A DNA stretch of 64,000 nt. Source: Parastagonospora avenae f. sp. tritici 18332-5 (lineage: Eukaryota > Ascomycota > Dothideomycetes > Pleosporales > Phaeosphaeriaceae). Position numbers and translations under genes: made by a program. Below the pieces are notes generated by a model that did no database searches, had not been told where the DNA came from, and was given only the letters and a program-made list of their open reading frames with translations. Of this stretch, positions 48,301 to 58,336 are shown one piece after another. The DNA lies in assembly GCA_022559985.1 (NCBI GenBank), contig JAFJTR010000053.1:172240-236239 (forward strand), in the 5' to 3' direction. The first letter of the stretch is position 1. Each line of letters opens with the position of its first letter.

Positions 48301-50284
48301 TACCTTGACTCAGGGTATCCCGACTGCTGTGGGACAGACCGGTACAGTCTTAGTAGAAGTTCCTCAGCCTTTCACAACTATTACGTCGTATACTGTCGGA
48401 ATTACAACGGCTGTGCGAACGACTGCAGCGACACCAACTTCGCTCGGTCAGACGGGTACCATTGTAGTACTGCTTCCACTGCCAAACACGCCTGTCAGTA
48501 TTCCGGTTGTACCAACAAGCTTGCCGCTCTCTCTTTCATCCGCAGCTCCGAGCGTGGTTGTTGTATCCTCCCAAACGGTCTTTGTACCAGCCACCGTCGT
48601 GACGAAAGATTCAGGCGTCGTCCCGACCAATTTGTGTGGTATCCAAGGCTCCACGTTCGATGGTGCATGTCTGCGGAGCTTTCCCTCGGCTTGTGAATCA
48701 TTGTCTAGCTCTGGCCTCGTCGGTGCTCTCCTCGGTCAGGCTGAGCTCGCGGCTTGTCAAACGGCCCTTGGGATTTGGGGTACAACGGACGCAATAGGCT
48801 GTTTCACAGGTAGCCTCGTGCAGAGCCTGACAGGCGCGAACGTCTACAATTGTATACACGCCAAAGTTCCTACTTGCGCCAATTGTCTACCCACCCTGCC
48901 AGACACCTGCAGAATCCTCAATGGGACCACCAGCGTCCTTGATCCTACATCAGCGCTCCTTCAAACCTGTCGCACAACCCTTGGTGACTTTGGCCAGGGT
49001 GTAGCTTCACTGTGTTTTGCTGTCAGTTCCGCGGTTTCTTCGCTCACTGGGTCCAACGTGTTTAGGTGCTTGGTTGACAGTGTGGTTATCTGTCCATCCT
49101 CAGCCGCTGCTGTACCGTCGTCGTTGATAGCAACGGTATCGGCTTCCGGGTGTGGTGCAGCTCCTACGACAAGACCTTGCCTCACAGGTTTACCGTCTGC
49201 ATGTCAGCCATCGAACCAAAACAGTCTGCTTGGCAGCGTGCTTGACGCTGTGGACACACTGACTTGCCAGACTGCACTTGGACTTTATGGAACAACCAAC
49301 GCTGCCGTATGCTTCACGAATACCCTACTCTCCAGATTTACTGGCACCGATTTCCTGGGATGTCTGAACAACCACTTGCCATTGTGCCAACGCTGCGTAC
49401 AATACATACCCTCGGCGTGCGACCCTAGCCGTGGATACCTTGGAGGTGTCTGTCAAGCCGCCCTGGGCTACTTCGGAGACACCATAGCAGGCAATTGTTT
49501 CGCCAACGGCGTCGTCAACTCCACGATCACATCTAATGTGCTCAGCTGTTTGGATAACGTACTTCCTTTCTGTAACCCACCGTCTACTTCGACCATAACA
49601 AGCGGTAATGTCGCACTCACAAGGACGGTCGTTCGAGAAACTGGAGGAGTTTTGGGGATCGGAGAGAGCACCTTTACCGTGGTTGAAGTCGTTGTGCCAA
49701 CACCGCCTCCGGTGCTCTCAACAAGCCTTACCACATTCATCGGATCTGTTGGCTTCACGAGGACCACAGCATCAACTATTGCAGGCGGATTACTTGCTCC
49801 TGGCATTACTACGACATATGTCGTTGTCGGTGTGCCCACAGCACTAGCTACCCGTACCATTACGTCTGGCAGCGTTCTGGCTACTACGACAATAACATCT
49901 CTCGGTACAACATTTGCAGAGATCATACTGCCAACTTCGCGCTCGACACGGACTACTACATTCGGCGGCACCGCGGATTATACCAGTCTGGCATTAACGA
50001 CAAGCGGAGGCGTTGTGTCGACGTACGTGCTTGTTGGCATACATACAGTACTCCCCACTATTACGGTAACATCTGGAGCAAATCCCCTCGCTACGCCTGT
50101 CACAGTGACCACTATCGTATCCGGGTCAAGTGTGGTCGAGATCATTGTCCCCACACCATTCTCAACTTCGATTCGGACTTCGGGTTCCGTGAGCTCCACA
50201 AGCACGGTCACGGCCTTCACAACCGTACTCGGTCTGGCGAACCCTGTGTCTACATATGTCCTTGTCGTTCGTCCGACAGCTTAG
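30340..50284 (+). CDS. Giant secreted repeat protein (adhesin-like), about 6,600 residues
   Basis: One uninterrupted exon from a well-placed ATG (GCCGCCATGA) to TAG at 50282, apart from an assembly gap. Joining the gap flanks by their shared CAAT gives 6,614 residues. A signal peptide (about residues 1-18) precedes a Thr-rich leader. Tract 1 (30781-40230) consists of Leu/Ser/Pro units such as ALSSLLSEISAALPSG and is almost free of Tyr, His and Gln. Tract 2 (40234-48476) consists of 36-41-residue units of the form FTTITSTYSG...LPGQTGTVIVQVPQ, probably beta-sandwich or beta-solenoid. Four cysteine-rich modules (48634-49573) and a Thr/Val-rich tail follow. There is no hydrophobic GPI-type C-terminus. 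Very long Ser/Thr-rich repeat proteins of fungi are usually wall adhesins or hydrophobic surface proteins; that role is inferred. I recognise no named family. Confidence 0.85.
30781..40230 (+). repeat. Tract 1: degenerate Leu/Ser/Pro repeats of the giant gene
   Basis: Coding tandem repeats, mostly 30-45 residues per unit, built on LSS-LLSE-S-ALPSG followed by a variable LP/VLPT spacer. Later units (about 34000-39700) change to LPSGVLSS-LS-ASLP. DNA identity between units is low, so the array is old or diversifying. Confidence 0.85.
47720..48090 (+). repeat. Perfect 120-base tandem repeats around the assembly gap
   Basis: Bases 47720-47814 equal 47840-47934 at a period of exactly 120. The 60 bases after the gap (48031-48090) equal 47811-47870. 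Such perfect units explain why the assembler left a gap here. Confidence 0.9.
47935..48030. other. Assembly gap of 96 N
   Basis: The gap interrupts the giant gene. CAAT stands on both edges, and the reading frame after the gap is offset from that before it, so the stated size is not a true measured length. Confidence 0.98.
48634..49573 (+). other. Four cysteine-rich modules near the C-terminus of the giant protein
   Basis: Four related modules of about 65-85 residues. Each has a C--(L/I)PSAC-type start (LRSFPSACESL, LPTLPDTCRIL, LTGLPSACQPS, VQYIPSACDPS), then C(Q/R)-ALG-(Y/W/F)G (TCQTALGLYGTTNAAVCF in the third) and an ending of the type V--CL---LP-C. Spacing of cysteines is conserved, so disulfide-linked globular modules are likely. 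I do not recognise a named domain. Confidence 0.75.
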
Positions 50285-51508
50285 TCACTTCCAGGCTGAG
50301 GTGATGAGGTCACAATCCACCAAAGGTGCTCCATGTACCTTGGAGGGTGTTTTTGAACTCAGGCAGGTTGTTGCCACGCTCGTCCACCGCAACTCAAAAT
50401 TGTCCACTTTCTCATAGCATTTTCCCCACTGTACCCTCATTTGAACGTCATTATCATTACTGTATCTAAAAGCGAAGCGTTGCATTCACGAGTAACGAAT
50501 GGAATTTCCCCCGGTTGGGAATAATTTTACTTGAATCATCAAATCGCATTTGCCTTCATGCAGCATCAATGATGACCCGTGAAGCAACTAGAACGCGATA
50601 TGCTCTTGTCCGTAAATCTTAGACTCTTGCAATGCCGTATCACATGACCTTAAAGCAAAGGATGCGTTGAGTTGTGGGCCAGGGTTTCATAGCCCTTCAA
50701 TACAATTCAATCAGAATGAATCAGCAAGAGTCAAAAGAGGGCGCGGAAAGCTTTGCTTGAGACGCCAAAGGTACCGCGACATCCGTGCGCGCTTCCAAGG
50801 TTTGAAAGAATGTCGACCAGCTTTCTACGAGTAAGTCTGGTCTACTTCGATAGCTATTCATCGCGCCAAAAAAGCTAAAGAATCATTGACATTGCTGGTA
50901 CTAAGTATGGTAGTCGGTTCTGGCCCCGGGGAGGCAACGCACCATGGCACGTGACGCTGCACCGCGTTACAGAAATACTTAGCACCGCATACATAGATAG
51001 GGAGTGACGATGAATGGTTCATGCTAAATCATGTCATACTCCCGAGATCATTGCAAGTGATACTTAATACATTCTACTATCTCTGACGCGCCTACGAATT
51101 TCCAGACCCTGTTATCGGTGGTGGGAAATGATCTGCTGCATGGATTCCTTCAGATCTGTCGGATCATAAGTATCTGTCGGTTGACCAGGTACTGGATGGG
51201 TACGCCCGCAGGCGTACGCCAAAAGGTGAGCAGGCAAGATGATTCTGTTGATTACTTGACTACTACCCTCTCACCCCTTGCGGAGAAGGAGGGTTCTTAT
51301 CTATATGTGGCCCCTTTGCACACAGACTGTATTGAGCCGCAATTGCGCCATGAATGAAGCCGTACTTGCGTACGGACAGTATCGTCAATATCTCAGCTAC
51401 GCGATCTGACGCACTGATCGCGGCGCCTGAGCCATCTCTTCTGTAGTTCTCCTCCTTCGTACATCCATCCATCAATCAATCAGAACAATCACCGAACAGA
51501 ATGCGTTC
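50285..51508. other. intergenic region, convergent 3' ends
   Basis: Lies after the giant gene and before the end of the minus-strand four-exon gene. No supported gene; short ORFs only. Confidence 0.4.
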
Positions 51509-52428
51509 CTAGTTATCGTTATTTCCCTTTTCGTACTTAGTGCAAAGCCGACCAACAAGATCTTCATATCTCTCATTTGCAGCAAGCAGTTCTCTTTCAC
51601 CATGAGCCCTAACAGCGTTCGTATTCTCTTCAGCCTGAGTCTCTACAGCGTTTGATCCCTCTTCAGCCCGGATCTTAGAAGCATCCGCCTCCAGTATTCT
51701 AGCTTCGAGTTCTTCGATTCTGACCCTAGCAGCCTCTGCATTGACAGTGTTAATTTACAATAGCAGAACATGGGAAATGCGAGACATACCGAGTTTATCA
51801 ACCAGATTGCCATCTTCTAAAGACTCATCCGCTTCGTTCATTCCGTATTCTGGACTGACAGTGACCATGACGTTTGCGCGTTCTTGTATGAAATTCGGTG
51901 GCATGAGTGCGCCATTGAGTCCGTCGATATCGAAGATTCGCTCCTGGTGCTTGTAGAACTTTTTGCGCTTGGCGGCTGTGAACTCTACGCCATTTCTAAC
52001 AGCGCGCTGTTGGGCGTAGTGCGTGTTGTTGTTCATCCTGGTTGAGTTAGCAGTGACCACCACCCAACACATCACCCTACACATCACCCAGTTACTCACC
52101 TCTTGAACGTAGACACGTTACTGGATTGAGCTTTGAACTCCTTCTCCAACGCGTCTCTCTTCGCCTCGTCAGGCTTAGCATTTAGTACGTGCTGAACAGC
52201 CTTCAGGAAGTGGTCTTTCCAGAACAGCCAAGCTGCCTATACACCACTGTTAGAGAGGATTTAGTAGGGCACTACTTTTCTGACCTTGGTGGTAGCATTC
52301 TGGTTGCGAACATCGTCCAAGTCTGCTTCTCGGCGGGCCACGTTTCTGAGCGTGCCGGGAGTGGTGGAGTATTCGCCATCCCGCTTCCTTTTGCCACCTT
52401 TGGCATAGGTGAAGGGCTTTGGCGGCAT
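51509..52428 (-). CDS. Hypothetical protein with C-terminal coiled coil, four exons
   Basis: Exons 52428-52285, 52236-52100, 52037-51790 and 51735-51509 join in phase (donors GTCAGA, GTGAGT, GTATGT and acceptors GTATAG, AACCAG, AATGCAG), giving 251 residues. The N-terminus is basic (KGGKRKRDGEY). A Trp-rich segment follows (AAWLFWKDHFLKAVQHVL), then FTAAKRKKFYKHQERIFDID, then an acidic linker. The last 75 residues are a heptad-like Glu/Ala/Arg coiled coil (RVRIEELEARILEADASKIR). The basic ends suggest a nuclear or nucleic-acid-linked protein, but that is weak. It borders the zinc-loop family cluster and might belong to the same accessory block. Confidence 0.75.
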
Positions 52429-53042
52429 GATTGAAGGTTATGGGAGGGGTAGAACAGCGAAATTGGCGGCGAGAAATTGAGCTTTGTGCGTGGTTTTTGG
52501 AATTTGTAGAGGCGTGAAGAAGTTTCGGTATATGTCGAGGGTAAAGATTCTTCACATACTTGCATGCAAAGTGCGGACAAACGCACTGGCGCGGCTTTGC
52601 CAAGGCGGCTGCGTGCAAGGTGAAGGTCGATATGGCTGCAAGAGTATAAGTGAAAAGACATTCTCCAATGCTTGATGAAGGGAAGATAACTCATGCTTTT
52701 GCCACTCACTTGCACGCGGTGACCCGTTCCCATCAACTCTGAACAGATGGTGACAGTAGATGTAGTGCCGTGAAACAGGAAGACGATTATACTCTGAGAT
52801 GAAGTATAGACGTATGGGTACAGATCCGCCACGGAGCATGGGCATGCTGCTGATAGGCAAAATTGAGAGTACGAACTGCGAATTGAATTTGTGGCCTGAA
52901 GTGGTGTCCAGTTCAGCCTCATATGCTTTTCTTGATCAGACCGGCGGACTGAAAAGTCCTGAAAGCATCCAGGCTACCGCCAGAGTAAAGCAAGCACTCA
53001 CAGAATCCAACACGAAGACTCCACACGCTCTTAAACAGCTTC
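52429..53042. other. intergenic region at the edge of the zinc-loop family cluster
   Basis: Promoter of the four-exon gene and the decayed downstream end of family copy A. The larger minus ORF here overlaps the real gene in another frame and is a shadow. Confidence 0.4.
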
Positions 53043-53535
53043 TTATATGGTACTCAAGCCGGCAATTAGAATGGCACCAGGAACGTAAACCATCAACAAC
53101 GGATAGAAGAAGCAGCGCACGTCGGCATGGATCCCTGAGTAGCGAACAAGGCCTTGCAATGTTGGCAGTTCCCTCTGGGGTTTCTTCTTCGGCAGGTCCT
53201 CCAATTCCTGGACGTCGGGGAAGTCGAAGCTCTCCCTTGTACCTACGTTGGGAGGCTCGCCATGTGCGAAAATGCATTCGCCCAAGAGAGTTACATCCTC
53301 ATAAGTATTGTATGTATTGTAGATCGAGCCTCCGCACATAATGTCGATGTCGTCGAATGGTGCGGCGTTCGGAGCATAAGCGATCAATATGCTGTAGAAA
53401 GCCCTTCCAATCTCGCCACCAAAAGCTGGATTGTGGAAGGCCACATCTCTGCACTCATCGGGGTACCCCGGCAATTCCCGCTCATGGACGACCAACCTGA
53501 TCACCCGATGCGCGACAGCAATTCCCGTGAGCAGC
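53043..53535 (-). pseudogene. Zinc-loop family copy A: one and a half tandem core modules, no start
   Basis: The frame carries the family core module: GYPDECRDV, IGRAFYSILIAYAPNAAPFD, a GGSIYNTY segment and the LLGECIFAHG end. After a charged linker (ELEDLPKKKPQRELP) a second, truncated module begins with DVRCFFYPLLMVYVPGAILI and decays. No ATG opens the frame and no zinc loop follows. It lies directly downstream of copy B on the same strand with no space for a promoter, so it is either an extra tandem module of the same former gene or a truncated duplicate. Confidence 0.6.
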
Positions 53536-53604
53536 AGGATGTTCTGGTGAGTGATTTCTGCGGATTTCTTTCGTAAATTGGGGCTAATCCTTCCAGCACC
53601 CTGA

Positions 53605-54881
53605 TCATCCGTTAAGCTTGCCGCTCATGAGTAATGCCGCCCAAGTGCTTCTTATCCTGGCCCGGTTGTTGTGACCTGCGGGGTGGGGGCAATTCTTCGA
53701 CTCGCAAGGAATGCCTTTGTGTATGATTAGCATAACATGAAATGACACAGTATTCATATTAGAATGCTGACTTACTAACCCTTTGATCAGTCACGGCCTT
53801 TGAAGCTGTCTTTCCACCGGGGCCAAGCGAAAAGATGCACCACCTGGTGAGAGTGCTAATGTCGTATGGCGTATACCGGGCGTAGACAGACTCTCCGCGT
53901 TCTGTCTCAAGATCGTCTATGGGCAGTGCAGCGGGCGTGTACTGGATAAGGGCTGCATAGAACAACTGTCTGACTCCGACCTGGAAGTTATCGTTGTTGA
54001 GCAGCTCTTCTCGGCACTCCTTTGGGTAATTTGGCAGAGACTTCGCAGGCTGCTTCACAGGCTTCGTCCTCGTCCTCGTCCTCGTCGTCTTCGCTGACTC
54101 GGTCTGCGGTAGCGTTGTCGCCATCACCACTGGAATCTCTGTTGGCCTGTTCGTCCCCGTCGTCCCGTTCTTGCTCGGCGTCGTTCGACTCATGATCGTC
54201 CTCCGTGTCCTCCCACGCGTCCTCATCCTCATCCTCGTCCTTGTCCTCCCACGAGTGTTCATCCTCATCCCCATCCCTATCTTCTTCCTCGTCTTCATCT
54301 TCGTACTCATCCTCATCACCATGCTCATCCTCGTCCTCGTCTCCATAGATGCTGCCCTTGGTCTTAACGACTCGCAAGGACGCAGTAGGCGATGGGCTTC
54401 GATGTCGCTTGTTGTGGGAGCGACCGTCTAACGATCGAATGCGCATCGCAGCTGCGCTTTCTCCAGGCAAGTCGTCGAGAATCACAAACGGTGCTGATCG
54501 AGACCCGTCTCCGTTCGATGTATCCAAGTTAGCGTCCCTCGTGTATCTTATGTGTGAGAGCGACATACAGATTATTAGCTCTCTCTCTATTGCAGGCCTT
54601 GCAGTCTCTTGCCTGACTGCGGCTGCGACTGCGGCTGCGGTGGTAGGAGCAGTGTTCTTTGTGATCTCTTCCTTGACTGTGGTGCTGGCAGCGTCTGCTC
54701 GGAATAGCTCCTGTCCGTCGATGTTGATCATAGTCCCTTTCAAGTACACCATGCCGTAGTTGACCTCAGTGACTCGGCCTTCGCGTGGAAACATGGAGTC
54801 GGTCAAATTAGGTCTGGACCAGACATTACCGTCTCGCTCAAAGTGGTGCTCAGCTGTGCAGTATGGCTGTGAATTGACCAT
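53605..54881 (-). pseudogene. Zinc-loop family copy B: N-domain, acidic linker and core module, frameshifted
   Basis: The N-terminal domain starts near IRMVNSQPYC (ATG at 54881, or an upstream exon) and ends GMVYLKGTMINIDGQELF. TTVKEEITKN follows, a fit to the SUMO acceptor pattern (hydrophobic-K-x-E, bases 54677-54666), then a very acidic Glu/Asp linker. The core module (YPKECREELL, FYAALIQYTPAALPIDDLET, STLTRWCIFSLG) is in another frame; the switch falls within the GAG/GAC-type repeats near 54060. After an intron with GTAAGT donor (53775-53715) the module ends with IPCESKNC...TWAALLMSGKLNG and a TGA at 53607-53605. The zinc loop is absent. The frameshift could be slippage in the microsatellite or a sequencing error. 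Confidence 0.6.
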
Positions 54882-55311
54882 ACGGATTCCAGCTATTGGA
54901 TGAAAGTGAGCAGAGCTTTCGGCAGCAGCGGCCAGTGAGGATGGTGTTTTCAAACACGAAAAAAATGATAGGAGCAATAGGCGTGGGAAAGGGCGCAGAA
55001 ACAACAACGCTCGATCAGTGTTTGCTGAAGAAGCAATTGTTGTAGGGCGGTCGCTGGAGGAGTTGTCGCTGAGCGGGTGGCCGCCGAAGCAGTTGCCGAT
55101 GGTAGTTGCAGAAGGAGCAAGAAGGTCGGTCGCAGAAGGAGCAGGAGGGTCAGTTGCTGTCGCGGTTTTAGAGTATTTTCTTTTCCTTGTACTACGCAGT
55201 GCCCGCCACCTGTGATTTACTACATATACTATTCATAGCTACATACAATAACACCTCAGTTCAATCCTCAATCCCTTGCGCACTGCTTGCACTCACTGCG
55301 ACAACTTCTGA

Positions 55312-55770
55312 ACAGGTACAATTTACGATAGGTGGGCCAAACACAGCAACGGAACACTGACAGGCGGATGCCTATTCTCCCATAGCAAACACAGCAGCGA
55401 CACAAAAGTCTCAGTATTGCTAAACGGCATCTCACTCAGTATTGCATGCGAGAGCTCAATTGCCCAAGAGGCGGCGATCACGAGAAAAACGCCTGTTACC
55501 AGGTCTCATAGGTGGCACCAGCTGTCACAGGCCGACTTTCCATAGAGAGTCAGTCGCATGATAATGCTCGAAAGACGTGCCATGCACAAAACCGTTGCGA
55601 CAACGTCGAGATCGCCGACACTGACGACGAAATGGATGGCGACTCCTATTCCACAGTTATTCTTATAGCAGAAAGCGCGAGTGGCCATCATTCGTCAATC
55701 AACTGCATCACAGTTGCACTCCAAGCCAAGTACACAGAGGGGACAAGCGGAGCCCATTCTGACGTACAAC
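55312..55770 (+). pseudogene. Zinc-loop family copy C: core module end fused to zinc-loop remnant
   Basis: The 5' end is missing. It starts GTIYDRWAKHSNGTLTGGCL, closely matching copy D (IHDRYAKHEDRIITGGCLFS). After IACES the frame shifts, and the continuing frame reads CPRGGDHEKN...YQVS, a TAG where the other copies have Trp, then VAPAVTGRLS. The zinc-loop part then resumes at SQSHDNARKTCHAQNRC, so about 28 residues, including the SHLCG--C motif present in copy E, have been deleted. Three independent lesions make this a clear pseudogene. Confidence 0.65.
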
Positions 55771-55957
55771 TTTTTGCCTACGCCCGTCAAGGATACAAGT
55801 GGAGCACTCACCGGAAAATGCCTTATAGGATTCCAATTACAGGTCACCGGTTCACAGTAGTCACCTTCCGTGCTCTTGCCACTTTGCTGCTCCACGCTAC
55901 GAATTTCCACTGCGCGGCAGACCGTACCTGCTGCTACTGCCGCCGCACTTGCTCGAC

Positions 55958-57137
55958 ATGGCTTCCTATATACGAATTAATCGCCTGCCATACTACCATG
56001 TTACTGGTTCAATTGTGCGTGGCGAGCACGCCTTGCACTGCTGTCCAGAAGCTAATCTTGATCACGATATCGCTTCGCTTCAAAGCGCATGCGTCGAAGA
56101 CGGCAAGCTGTACATCCGCGGCAACAGGATGGAGATTGACGAAGACTTGTTATCCACACCGGGTGTGGTGAAGCAACAGCATGCCGTCGATATCATTCCT
56201 GTTGGTGGCCGGGTTCGAAGGTCTTATCCATGCAACGTTGCTCCTCAGCGTGATAGCCAACATTGAATTCTGTTCAGTTACCTCAAGAACGCCGCCTGTA
56301 GGCAATCGTTCATGCGAAGTCATAGTCAAGCGCGAGAATTCCACTGTCGTCATTGATCTCACTGGCGCAAGCAACAGTGAAGAACCATTGCAGAACAAAG
56401 CAGTGCCCAGGAAGGAGCGACCACTGCGAGAGGAACGAGAAGACTCGATCGAGTCCTCACTAGACGATGAAAGCGCTGGGTCTATTTCGAGACTGAGGAA
56501 GAGGGGGACGAAGGCCACAGACTCGCATATGGCTTCAGACTCCACAGATGAAGAGAGTACTGGGCCTGCCACGCGGTCGAGAAAGAGGAGAACGAAAGCC
56601 ACAGACTCGCACATGGCTGCAGATGTCACCGATGCAGATGACGACGAGAAAGAGTATGTGGACGACGAGACTCTGAGCGAGGGCGAAGCAGACCCAAAAG
56701 AGAACCACCAGCCGGATACTTGCGCTCCAAAGGCCAAGGGGAAGAAGAAGTAGTCTCACTGGTCAGTGTATACGAAGCCACGCCGCGTAGAATTGATCAA
56801 GAACCCGAAGTCTTTTCCTGGTATGGCTAGGATGTTGTACGCCCAACTCCTGCCGTATGTGTCCGATGCTGTTCCGATAGACGACATCGATTACAACACT
56901 GGGAACATCCACGACCGTTATGCTAAACACGAGGATAGAATAATAACAGGTGGTTGTTTGTTTTCTCACGGCAGTGACAAGAACGTCTCAACGTTGTCGA
57001 ACAACGTTCCATTTGCAGTACAGTGCGAGAGTCCCACATGCACAAGAAGCGGCGATCACGGCAAAGAGACTAGCTATCAAATCACCTGGGTCGCTTTAGC
57101 TGTTGCTGGTCGCCTGGATGCTCAGACGCTCAAGTAG
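55958..57137 (+). pseudogene. Zinc-loop family copy D: N-domain, SUMO-type linker and core module, stop-interrupted
   Basis: The ATG at 55958 opens the N-domain (YIRINRLPYYHVTGSIV, GKLYIRGNRMEIDEDLL). An intron or frameshift leads to the linker frame with EVIVKRENSTVVIDLTGASN: VKRE fits a SUMO acceptor site (56325-56336) and VVIDLT followed by acidic residues fits a SUMO-interacting motif (56346-56363). The linker then carries two near-repeats around KRRTKATDSHMAADVTDADD. A TAG at 56751 lies in frame before the core module (VYTKPRRVELIKN, YVSDAVPIDDIDYNTGN, ITGGCLFSHGSDKNVS, CESPTC, YQITWVALAVAGRLD). The frame ends at TAG 57135 where copy E continues into its zinc loop, so the loop has been lost. 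The first TAG is one C-to-T change from CAG. Confidence 0.65.
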
Positions 57138-58336
57138 ATGCGGTACAGCAGAGTGCGCACCAGATAGGCGTAATGAGCTGACGTAGATTCTTCTCCACTG
57201 TCAACATGTAAGGAGTAGATTGAGGAAGTAGTTCGTTGATTGATAGAAACTATCAAAGAGAGCGAATATATATCCTCCTGTTACATAAGCAGTGATGAAA
57301 CGCGTTACTCCTGAGTAGGCGTAGATGCTGACATCCACGACAAGACTTCATGCATCGCGATCACTATACATATCGCACTTTCTGTAAGCGAATAAGCTCC
57401 TCGCCGAGTATTCTCATTAGTATGCCTAAAGCTTTTCAAATCGTTTACGTCACAACTATCGTGTGGCCCAACTGGGCGTCTTCTCTACAGCGATATATCA
57501 CCGATCAAACTGATCGAAATACATCAGTTTCTGATGTTACAAATTGACCCTAAATCAGCCATTCATCGTCGCAAATGCACTCGCTGGAAGCAACCGAGCC
57601 CAGCCACGACCAATTCAACTCCATTCCAGGATATGTCCAGTGAACCTGTGCAGCTACCACTCCACCAGATACCGGACAGGATGAGCGGAGCGGTAGCCAG
57701 ACATCACAGAGAAAGCAATTTGACAGCATGGGCCACTGATAGGCGGACAGCATGAACAGAGTGGCACTTAGACATCGCTAACACCACTTTCGCATTCGAT
57801 AGATGAAGGATGGTCATCGGCGCGCTGTGAGGGTAAAGCCCGCTCAATAACTTAAATTCAGGCTTATTAGTTCTCTAGGATTGCGGTTTGGCTTTGTAGG
57901 TGAATAGAACTCTTTGGTTTGCAACACTGCATCAGTCCCAATGCGACGCAACACTGCATTCATCTTAACGCGACGCGATGAATTATCTCAGATCTTGTAT
58001 CCGCAGGATGTCCACGTTCTGCAATGCGAGCAAGTTGCCGCTATCGGTATGGGTGTGGGTCGCGCCTGCCGTACACAAACAGCACCTTCCTCACCTGAGG
58101 ACCCGGGATTTGCTGGCGCGTCTGCTCTCCGCTCACAACATGTCTCACATGCTTACATACTCGAATTGTCTTTTTTTCTCTCGTCACCTCTCTTTTCCTT
58201 GCATTGACCTCCGCTTCATCTGCTGTCGCGTGTTTCAATATGCTTCTCTGCATGTAATTCACTCACCGTTATACGCTTTCAATCATAATATTTACTTATT
58301 ACACGCGTCAAAACTTTTTCCACGATAGCACCCTTC
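57138..58336. other. spacer between family copies D and E
   Basis: No segment here matches the family core module or zinc loop, and no other gene is supported. The ORF at 57914-58207 has random composition. Confidence 0.4.

Larger units (their letters stand above)
40234..48476 (+). repeat. Tract 2: Thr/Val-rich 36-41-residue repeats of the giant gene
   Basis: Roughly seventy units with consensus (Y/F)TTITS-YSGS---T-T-A-PSLPGQ-GTV-VQVPQ. Units are 108-123 bases long and most similar to their neighbours. The 3'-most units lengthen to 40 residues (LNPVSGASIPITSTAAIPTA) and become identical at the DNA level, which indicates recent local amplification. Confidence 0.9.

Noticed and set aside
52272..52922. 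216-codon minus frame
   Set aside because: It overlaps the first exon of the well-supported four-exon gene in another frame and has no splice support.
54171..54431. Plus-strand frame rich in Val, Leu and Ile resembling a membrane protein
   Set aside because: It is the complement of the GAG/GAC acidic linker of copy B; hydrophobicity follows from the repeat.
57914..58207. Possible sixth zinc-loop family copy between D and E
   Set aside because: No core-module or zinc-loop motif could be aligned; only short chance similarities.
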